A stretch of 64,000 bases of DNA from Ambrosia x helenae (taxonomy: Eukaryota > Streptophyta > Magnoliopsida > Asterales > Asteraceae), in assembly GCA_030844895.1 (NCBI GenBank), contig CM061227.1, positions 73,286,593 through 73,350,592 on the forward strand, written 5' to 3'. A program made the translations under genes and the position numbers. How positions within the stretch are numbered: the stretch's first letter is position 1; each line of letters starts with the position of its first letter. The notes under the pieces are model-generated. The model did no database searches. It saw only the letters and a program-made list of their open reading frames with translations, and had not been told where the DNA came from. Shown one piece after another: positions 56,035-64,000 of this stretch.

Positions 56035-57547
56035 TGTGACACCCGGCATATTCAGGGTAATACTTTTCATACTTTACATACATACGTTTCATACTGTACA
56101 TACATACGTTTCATACTTTTCATACTTTACATACATACGTTTCATACTGTACAACTACTTAATATCATACTTGACCGGGTCGGTTGAGTCATGTCGATGA
56201 TTCGGGAATCATCGGGAATCGTTACAATGGTCCGAGGGATCATTGGGTGTCGGTCCGTAACCATGTGTACAAGGATTGGCGATTTGTAGAATCGCCGGGC
56301 TTATTGCACACACGCAAGTCTTGAGTCCCGGGAATTGGTGATCGGATGGGAACGTGTTAGTTATCATGCATTATGTCCTTATAATCATTATATGACTTAT
56401 CGGTATGTGAAAACGTGTTTATATATGATAAAATAGGGTTTAACGTGCCAAAAACCCGGATACATAGGCTATAGACGATTAGGCCATATGGGATAGCCTA
56501 ATTGCCAGTAATGAGGCGAGTAGAAGAGTCTTTGGGGCGATTAGGGGCTACTCGCTAGTAGTTACTAGCGATTAGAAGCCTTAATCTCCAGTAACAGCTG
56601 TGTACTCGCCTGATCTGCATATGACGACTAAAAACGCCTATAAATACCACCCTTATGTTTTAAAACATCATTTATGAAACCCTAATACACCCCAAAGCCA
56701 CCCCACACCTTATCCAACCTCTGCAACACGTTTTTGAGAAAGAAATCACATTTCCAAGCTTAACACCTCATAATCTCACCAGTTTAAGGTGTGTTCTTCA
56801 TCCCAAACCTTTGTAATGATATTGTTTTGATCCTTAAAGGTCCAGACCTGATTTCTAAACATTTGTGTCTTTGAAAACTCATTAAAATCAGTTTCTAAAC
56901 AAACCCAAACCTCTATACTTGTTATATGCGATGTATTCATGCAAGATAGAATTTTTATCGTTTAAACATGATTGTTCTTGTATTATTATTGTGTTTCTGA
57001 TCTAAATGAGTTAATATGATGATAACCTAGGAGTTTGAAGGTTCATAGATGTGTAATATTGATATTAGGCGTTTTGACCCGTTTGAATGATTATGGTGGA
57101 TTGATGATGATATGTTGTGTTTTGTTGATTGTTTGAGGTTAGGGTTTACTCTAGGATAATGCTAGAACAGTAGGATATTGTCGGACAACGTCATTATGTG
57201 ATGAAATCTGTATATATGCTATTTAGGGTAAGTTTTGCATGAGGATGTGATGTTTACATGATAATATTGCTATTTTAGGAAAACACATGCATTCGGGACA
57301 GCTAGGGTGATGATAAATTAGGGTTTTTGCTTGAAATAGATGGGTTAATGTTTTGGGTTGGATATTGGTGTTTCTACATGTTTCGGATCTGATTTGGAGG
57401 GTTAAACGCGCAAAAACGTGGAACAGAGCAGTAAGGGCGATTATGGGTTCCTAATCGCCAGTATTAGAGGCGATTGGCCCCCAATTGCATGAACTATAGG
57501 CTATTGGGAGACCAATTGCCATTATGACTGGCGATTACAGTCCTACT
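56035..57547 (+). mobile_element. LTR of the E6 family, plus strand, truncated by copia
   Basis: TGTGACACCCGGCATATTC onward matches the reverse complement of 51335-52859 at roughly 95 percent by eye, with TATAAATA at 56639-56646. It breaks off at 57547 where the copia LTR starts, leaving about 1.5 of 2.7 kb. A CATACATACGTTT minisatellite at 56070-56150 differs in copy number from the E6 LTR. Confidence 0.85.
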
Positions 57548-58080
57548 TGTAGATGCAATTGTGCGACTAGTGCTTCGGATTGTTCAATAAACATGTTTTG
57601 ATGAATGTCGAAGGTGCGAAGGAGTTTCATGTGGTGCGAAGGAAGACTTTAGTTGGTACGAAGGAAGAACAGAAGGTGCGAAGGAGGAAGTTTTGGTCGA
57701 ATGAGATTAATGTTTATGTATAGCTTGGTTCGACCAGTTGGTTTGGTCGAACCTGCACATTCGCATGAACAAAGTTGGTGAATGTGCAGTCTATAAATAG
57801 TCAAGCTTGATTTTTGAATGTAACTTTTTGTCATATTATTCCCTCCACTTTCTGATATTCTCTCTAGAAGTTTATTTAGCTCTTTTCACGTTCTTACCCT
57901 GTTTGTATCAATCTTTAAACGTGTAATCGAGTTTATAATTAATGAAAAGCTTTTGAAAATGATGATTTACTTGTTTTGATCTGTTTAACTATTATTTTGT
58001 GATTGTTTTAGGGATTCCGCACCTAAAACTAACTTGTTTGATCATTCTTTGTTGTTATACGATCTATACGTACGCATACA
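57548..58080 (+). mobile_element. Copia 5' LTR (533 bp)
   Basis: TGTAGATGCAATTG at the start and CGTACGCATACA at the end, with TGGTATCAGAGCC three bases further on. The end pair TGTA/TACA fits. The other LTR is missing, so the left border rests on the break in LTR homology at 57547. Confidence 0.8.
57611..57799 (+). promoter_or_regulatory. GTGCGAAGG/GGTTCGACC array and TATA box of the copia LTR
   Basis: GGTGCGAAGGAG, GTACGAAGGAAG and similar words lead to GGTTCGACCA (57727-57736) and TGGTCGAACC (57744-57753), perfect 10-base arms around 7 bases. CACATTCGC follows, then TATAAATA at 57792-57799. These are the same words and layout as in the unrelated E1 gypsy LTR. Confidence 0.7.
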
Positions 58081-58720
58081 AAGTGGTATCAGAGCCATTC
58101 TGGATTAAACAACCACAAATTAATAGTTTCTCAGTTGACTTGGACCCAATTTTCATAAAAAAGTTTCTGTTTTCATTGAACAAACTGATTTGATAAGATT
58201 TTGATTGATTACAACTTGATTTCAAGGTTAAATTGGATAATTCTATTCATTAAAGTTGTTCCAAATCAATTCCGATTCAAAACCTGCTTTAGATCATCAA
58301 AATCCATCAACATTTGATAAACATGATCAAAATTAACGGATTTTCAAAGAATAACCGTTTTTGAATTATCAGGGGTCGAACGTAGAGAGAGTGGTCGAAA
58401 GTGTGAGTTCATTTGGTCGAAAGAGAGATTTTGTGGTCGAAGGAGGTGTTTTAGTGGTCGAACGTAGACTTTCATTGCTTATTTTGTTCATTCGCCCGTT
58501 AGTGTTACATTCGACTGATCGAACGGTCGAAGGAGAAGGAAAACGGTCGAACGAGAGAAGAAAGCGGTCGAAAGAGATTTTGTGATATCAGTCCACATTC
58601 GTATCAATCAAAACGGTCGAAGGAGAAGAATATTTCTCATTCGCACGTTCGATAGTACGAAAGAGTTTCCTGTTTTAAAACATTTCTAATCTTTTCGTGT
58701 TTAAACGTTTACAGGTTAAG
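58081..58720 (+). other. Copia primer site and leader with a second GGTCGAA array
   Basis: The primer site TGGTATCAGAGCC is at 58084-58096. The leader from about 58372 to 58655 carries more than ten words such as GGTCGAACG, GGTCGAAAG, GGTCGAAGGAG and CATTCGCAC. TTTACAG shortly before the gag ATG resembles a splice acceptor. Confidence 0.75.
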
Positions 58721-60531
58721 ATGTGGAACTTCCCAACAACGCCAAGACCTACTCAAGCACCACAACAGCAGAGAACACAAGATCCATGGTCAGTTGTAGC
58801 CCAGAAGACTAGTCCACCATCCCAGCCAATCAATTACATGGCTATGACTAGTTCGGCTCCTCAACAAGTTGTGCAACCACTACAACAACCAATTGACAAC
58901 TATTGGGGAGTAGCAGCAGCTGCCGTTCATTCGCAGACGACCAATGCCATATCCACACTTATTCATGATCTATCATCAGGAAGCGGCAATCGTCCACCAA
59001 AGCTCATGGACATGAAGGAGTACAATACATGGAAGACAAAGTTCAAGATACATGTGGAGGGACAAGGACTTGAGGGAGCCGAGGCATGGCAGATGATAGT
59101 AAAGGGTTATGTTGCTCCTATTCTGGAGAATACTGGAGAACCGATACCGTTGGAGAATTTGGCTGATGATGAGAAAAAGAGGTTTGTTATCGAGAAGAAG
59201 GCGTTTTCTCAGCTATCTCGTGTACAACATCCAAACAATTATGGGATATGCTGAGAAACCGACATGATGGTAATGAAAAGACAAGGAAGCTGAGAATGGA
59301 AGAGCTTCGGAAGGAATTTGAGAACTTTAGTTACATGGGCAATGAGACTCTAAAAGAATTGGTTCCACGGTATTGCCATTTGTTCACAGAACTTTCGAGC
59401 TATGAGATCAGCATACCGATGTCAGAATTGGTGGATAAATTTGCTGATGCTTTACCACCATACTGGAACCAACACATTGAAGTGTTGAAGGAAAAGGATG
59501 CATACCAGTATTGGACTATCAACGAGTTCATTCAAAAGCTGGAAAAAAAAGAAATGGAGGAGAAGAGGAAAGCCAAGAGAGCGCAGATTCCACAGAATCC
59601 GGATCTGTATGTGAGTGGTACATCTAACTCTCTTTCTGCTTCAAGCACTACTTCAAATGTTGCTCCTCACATTGCATGTGTATCCAATGTTGTTGAACCC
59701 ATAAAAGCACCAATCAACTATCTTGCCCAAACTTCATCTTACACACCATCATACACACCACAATCTTATCAAACACCAAACTTTATTCCACCTTTATCAC
59801 CTTTACAACAAGCTGCCTGTTACACAGCAAGTCAACCTCAACAACAATATACTCCTCACATGAATCAGATGCAGATTACTCAAGCACAATCAAATCAAAG
59901 TCCGATTGTGTTAGAGACTTCTAATCTTAACAATGTGACTGTTGAGATTGCTCAACAGCACGTTGCTTTAGTATCTGCTATGGTTGCATCATACAACGGT
60001 TTGGTTGCGAGTCAGATTGGAAACAACAATCTCACCAATGAGGACTACGCACAAATCGATAAAGAGGAGATGGAGCTTATGGACATACAGTGGGCTTTTG
60101 CAAGCATAATGAGGAGAGCCACTGACTTTATCCAGAAGACTGGAAGAACTGACCTTTCAACTTCTCCCAACACCACATACGGCTTCAACAAAGCCAAAGT
60201 TACATGCTTCAATTTTGGTGAGAGGGGTCATTTCAAGAGAGAGTGTACACAGCCTGCACAGCAAGGTAATCGAAAACCGTTCAATTCAACCTACCAAAAC
60301 AGACAAAACCAAAACCAAAATCAGGTTTCATACAACAGTCCCAACATCTCAAGCTTTCAACCCCAAAACAACTACCAGAACCGTCAACACACACACAACA
60401 AAATACTAACACTAGATAATCCACAACTCAAAACCAACCTCAACAAAATCCAAACCGAACCATTGTTCCTATATCTACACCTAACACTCAAAACCAAAAC
60501 CAAACTGACAATCAAAACTAAGCACTTGTGA
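58721..60531 (+). pseudogene. gag: Copia gag, capsid part
   Basis: The ATG at 58721 (MWNFPTTPRP) opens a Pro/Gln-rich head, then a capsid of the copia UBN2-like type: MKEYNTWKTKFKIHVEGQ, then an expected QLWDMLRNRHDG across a frameshift near 59240, and FADALPPYWNQHIEVL. A Gln/Tyr/Pro-rich linker leads to CFNFGERGHFKREC near 60208: a zinc knuckle whose second Cys is Phe (TTT). The frame ends at 60531 in an Asn/Gln-rich stretch after another shift. Confidence 0.8.
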
Positions 60532-62372
60532 TTCAAAAGGATGAAGGTTTTGATTGGACGGGTATGCAATTGGGGGTGGAGGAGATTACTGCTGGAAATG
60601 TGGCTTGTGTGGCACAGAAGATGAGTCTGGATGAGAAAGTGTCGGAGTTGAAAATAGAGGAAGTGAATGAGGATGTGATTGCTGAGAGTGAAGACAAGAA
60701 ATCTGGAATGATTCTTGATTCTGTCACGGATGTTGGAGAGCACTATGATTCAGCTTATTCGGATATGGAGAGTGATTCTGATTCGGAAGTTAGTGTGAAT
60801 TCACTAGATGATGACATTGATCAATTGCTAGCTGAAGCTGATTTCCTTATGACCCGCAAGTCGTGCATGGTGGATGATGCGTGCACCAAGATTGACTACT
60901 CCAAATTCTTCGCAGGGAAGGAAGCTCACTTCGCGTTGATGGCAATGACAGAACCTCCTAAACCAGTAAGTTCTGAATCTCATTCTAAAGTGTGTGTTAA
61001 ATGTGCTGATTTTGAAAAACTGACAGAAGAAAATAAGCTTCTCAAGGTACAACTTGAGAGTGCCAAAATAAACTGTCAGATTTATCAAAAAGATTTAAAA
61101 GATTTCAACAAAGTTCTTGATGGTTATAAAAAGGATGTGTCTGAACTCAAAAAGACTTTGTCAATAAAACAACTTGCCATTAATAACTATATTAATGAAA
61201 TGGAAAACACCAAGTTAGAAATGGCAACCATCATGTGCTTTGCTGAAAAAGTGAACAAGAAGTTAGAGAGTTATAAGCACATTGCATATGTAGTTGACCA
61301 TATCATAGAAGAACCCTCCCAGTCGAATAGTGCAAACTATAAGGCGGTCCCATCTCCGGTGTTGTTCGAAAACCATAATCTCCATGCAATACCACCGGAG
61401 ACTTTAGTCAATTCTGACTCCACATCAGATAACGAGCCCAACACTTCTAGTGTCGGAGACCCGTATTCTGATGTGAGACCTGTATTGGGAAACAATGAGG
61501 GTGTGGTCGCTGCAGATGATTCTGATGAAGAAGATGAACAATCTGAGACGGTTGAAAATGAAAGTGATATCCCTGATGAAAATCATATAATCACTACTGA
61601 GCCAGTCTCACCATCTCAGATCGTTCATCCCATGGCAAATGCTCATCGAAAGAATGTTGTTAAGAAAACTGAAAAGTCTGTTGGTAAAGTGTTGAAAAGA
61701 AAGAGGAAAAGAAAATTGAGAAAAATGTGATTAAAACCGGTTGAAAAGAAAACTGAAACAAAATCTGAGAAAAATGTGATTAAACCGGTTGAAAAGAAAA
61801 CTGAGATTAAATCTGAAAAACCTAATGAAATGAGCAACGAATCATGTGACAAACCTGTCAAAATTTTCTATCGGATGCAAGGCTCCGATAAGATTTTGTC
61901 TGATGATGAATATCCGATTAAATTTATGAATTATTCCAAAATTGAAAAGATCTGGCAGGAAATTACAATTTGGTTTCCAAAATTTGAACGAACCAATGAC
62001 ATTACTCCAGAAATTTTAGAGAAAATTTATTCGGATAAAGATGCCAAGGTCAATGTCACACAATTTGTTCTGCCAGTTGATAAGCAAATAGTTTTATTGA
62101 ACCGACTTACTCGAAGGAACCAACTCCTGAGAGTTTAAGGAAACAGTGCATGGTTGATCGTTATCCCATTGCAAGTTTTTCAAAGTCGCCGATCAAAGAA
62201 AACTATGAAGAATACCGTGCGTGTTTTAAGTGCGGGGAAAGGGGACATTTACTTGCCGCCTGCCCGTACGTACGACACAAGAGGCACGAGGTGGAGATGA
62301 GGCAACATCATGATTATCCGGTTGATAACTACGGTTATCCGCAAAGACGGTTTTACCCTCAGCAAGCACCTT
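60500..62372 (+). pseudogene. Copia gag, C-terminal acidic/coiled-coil extension and second knuckle
   Basis: Opens in another frame with QKDEGFDWTGMQLG. It has acidic stretches (MESDSDSEVSVNSLDDD, DDSDEEDEQSE) around a coiled-coil-like segment of about 100 residues (CADFEKLTEENKLLKVQLES, DLKDFNKVLDGYKKDVSELK). A Lys-rich part is frameshifted near 61725. A second knuckle, CFKCGERGHLLAAC, lies near 62221. This extension is much longer than a plain copia gag. Its function is unknown; coiled coils could aid particle assembly (inference). Confidence 0.7.
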
Positions 62373-62870
62373 GGGTTGCTAAGGGTGTCTTACCTCCCAG
62401 GGGTGCTGCTGTGAAAGCCCCTGCGATATCAAGCGGAAGTGGGAGAGTACTGGAAAGAACTTTGGGTTGTCTCAACAGCAGGTGAAGAAACAGGATGTTT
62501 TGGGAGTGTCATCTGAGTAGAAGTCTGGGGGGTATACTGGGAAGCTCCCGAAGTGTAATGAATGTGGGTTTCATCATACGGGTGATTGTCAGAGGTTCCG
62601 CTGTCGTCGATGTCAACGTTTTGGTCATCATGCTAAGGATTGTAGGACTACTCTTCAGCTACAACCGGATCAGACTACTACCACTGTTAACACTCCTCAG
62701 GGGAAGCAGGGATGTTACCACTAGGGAGATACTGGGCACTTTAAGCGTGATTGTCCTAAGATAAAGCAAGGCGAGGGTGGAAACACCGAGGGTGGCAGTT
62801 GAACTACTCGTGCTTACATTATCGGTTTGAGGGTGAACCAGGAGGATCCTGATACTGTTACCGGTGAGTT
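62373..62870 (+). pseudogene. gag: E7 gypsy gag C-terminal part, fused to copia
   Basis: Begins in frame with the copia ORF at about AKGVLPPRGAAVKAP, which matches AEGVLPPKGAAVK of the E1 gags. Frames shift, then CNECGFHHTGDC, CRRCQRFGHHAKDC and a third knuckle whose second Cys codon is TAG (CYH-stop-GDTGHFKRDC, near 62724). It ends around the protease start DPDTVTGEF. Clearly dead. Confidence 0.75.
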
Positions 62871-63281
62871 TTCTTTTCTTGTTATTCATTGTACTTTGGT
62901 TTATTCTTATTCATATCGTTAGGCGTTTCGTATCCATTGACTGTTTTCGGTATTGGACTTGGTCATCGTTTTCTGTCCATCGGTTTGATTATGGTTATCT
63001 GGAGATGCTACTTGGACGGTAACCGGTGCGTCATTTATACCGATCACAGTAGCCTCCAGCGGGCCTTCGATCGAGAGGAGTCAACCTTGTGACGGTCTGT
63101 AAGATTTGTCTTTTGTTCACCTTGGGGAGGTGGTTCCCCGGCACGGAGTATTGGTTGTTATCATCTTTCATTCGTGATTCTCATTTCGTTTGCATTTCAG
63201 GGAAGTGTTACTTGGGTATACGCTTAGGTCGACATTCATTACTGTAGAAGCTGAGAGAATCTCGGGATGAGAATCCTTTCA
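62871..63281 (+). other. E7 non-coding 3' interior with RNase H relic
   Basis: There is no pol. A relic at about 62995-63085 reads WRCYLDG then VIYTDHSSLQRAFDRE, a fragment of RNase H ending in TGA. The rest is T/G-rich and non-coding. The relic matches that at 55680-55765, so this is a family of internally deleted elements. Confidence 0.65.
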
Positions 63282-63384
63282 ATAGGGGGATGATGTGACG
63301 ACCGAAGAATTTTTCTTTGTTTTCATTTCATTCTCTTTGGCTTCGGGAAATTTTCGGGACAAAAATTCTTTCAACGGGGGATGA
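63282..63384 (+). other. Duplicated polypurine tract of E7
   Basis: ATAGGGGGATGATGTGACGACC at about 63282 (purine core first) and ACGGGGGATGA directly before the LTR at 63385, about 92 bases apart. Confidence 0.7.
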
Positions 63385-64000
63385 TGTGACACCCGGCATG
63401 TTCAGGTTAACATTTTACAAACACATAAGTCTACCTTAACGAAAAATGTTTATTCAAACATACTTAACTAGGTCAGTCGAGTCAGATTACATTACGTATT
63501 GTCCAAGGTTCAATGATTTGGAGGATCATTGGGTTAATCACAAAGACACGAGTCATGAGCCCCGTTGTTGGTGAATTACATAAATTAGATTAAGTAACAA
63601 ACTTGAAATGATCTAAATATGTGATATGATATGTGGATACGTGCTTTAACGATGTTTATATGATTATACATGGTTATATATGATTAACATGTGTTAGGAT
63701 TGCATGTTCATATGCTAAGATGTGTTAAAATGCGTTAAAACGACAAAACTGGAAAATTTGGAAATGCACAGTCTTGGTTTGACCTTAAGGGATCAAACCA
63801 TACACTGAACTACTTAAAAGCTTCATTCGACTACTCCAGGTCTCATTCGACCCATGCACAGGGTCGAACCAGAGCAGAGTATAAATACCATACTTTGTCA
63901 TTTTTCATCATTTCACAAACCCTAAACGCCTCTAAACGCTCTATCTCAACTTTAATCACTGAGGAAGGAGTTTTTGATCTTGTTTTTCAGACTCTAACCT
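63385..64000 (+). mobile_element. E7 3' LTR, cut by the window end
   Basis: TGTGACACCCGGCATGTTCAGG onward, similar to the E1 LTR. The TATA box is at 63880-63887. TGGTTTGA (63775-63782) and TCAAACCA (63793-63800) are inverted arms, and CATTCGACC and GGTCGAACC words follow before the TATA box. Only the first 616 bases are in the window. Confidence 0.85.

Larger units (their letters stand above)
57548..62372 (+). mobile_element. Ty1/copia element, 5' LTR and gag only, truncated
   Basis: LTR, tRNA-iMet primer site, long leader and a very long gag. The sequence passes into gypsy gag at about 62372, before protease, integrase or reverse transcriptase. It entered the E6-type LTR, and a later deletion probably removed its right half with the rest of that LTR. 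Confidence 0.8.

Noticed and set aside
56070..56150. CATACATACGTTT repeats as a centromeric or telomeric satellite
   Set aside because: Only a few units, inside the E6-family LTR and present in both copies; a local minisatellite.

Overview
This is a plant nuclear window made almost entirely of nested LTR retrotransposons plus one hAT DNA transposon. I see no intact host gene. The gag and pol flavours (Tekay-like Ty3/gypsy with a C-terminal chromodomain, a Ty1/copia element with a long coiled-coil gag, an element with a tRNA-Asp primer site) fit a large eudicot genome. By recognition of the protein style I would guess Asteraceae, which the window cannot prove. Working names: E1 to E7, numbered below.

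Layout. Positions 1-3570 hold the end of a minus-strand, apparently non-autonomous retrotransposon: an LTR at 2313-3570, a tRNA-Asp primer site, two small sense ORFs and a 569-bp tandem duplication. Positions 3571-6642 are AT-rich flank. E1 fills 6643-49953 and has the same 5-bp AAACC on both sides. It is not a standard element: its order is LTR, gag, truncated LTR, gag-pol, LTR, gag, truncated LTR. The first gag of E1 is split by E2 (10074-37543, target duplication TAACT), a gag-only element with no pol. E2 carries two insertions of its own: E3 (12679-29556, minus strand, target duplication CCATC), a nearly complete chromovirus with 3.6-kb LTRs and an extra ORF ahead of gag; and E4 (31371-33960, target duplication CCAGC), an inverted solo LTR related to that of E2. 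E3 is in turn split by E5 (21111-24185, 8-bp target duplication GCTGTAAT), a BED-finger hAT transposon with AACCGGTT-rich ends. So the nest is four levels deep, with E5 and E4 among the youngest events. A 100-N gap at 30883-30982 lies in the E2 gag and looks like an unmerged contig overlap.

Right of E1 comes an old LTR stub, then E6 (50123 to about 55590, minus strand, damaged pol), then a plus-strand 3' end with an LTR of the same family (56035-57547). These two LTRs face each other as an inverted repeat. At 57548 a copia element begins (LTR, primer site, long gag). It is cut off near 62372 and fused in frame to the gag tail of a third gypsy element, E7, whose 3' LTR runs off the window at 64000.

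Functionally the window shows how such elements are built and decay. The pol modules appear in standard order (protease, reverse transcriptase, RNase H, integrase, chromodomain) but all are broken by stops or frameshifts. The features most worth checking are: the TSD-bounded composite E1; short introns near the start of gag in two families; palindromic word arrays just upstream of the TATA box that are shared between gypsy and copia LTRs; tRNA-like A/B-box modules inside the E2/E4 LTRs; a duplicated polypurine tract ahead of several 3' LTRs; and the extra acidic, proline-rich ORF in E3.
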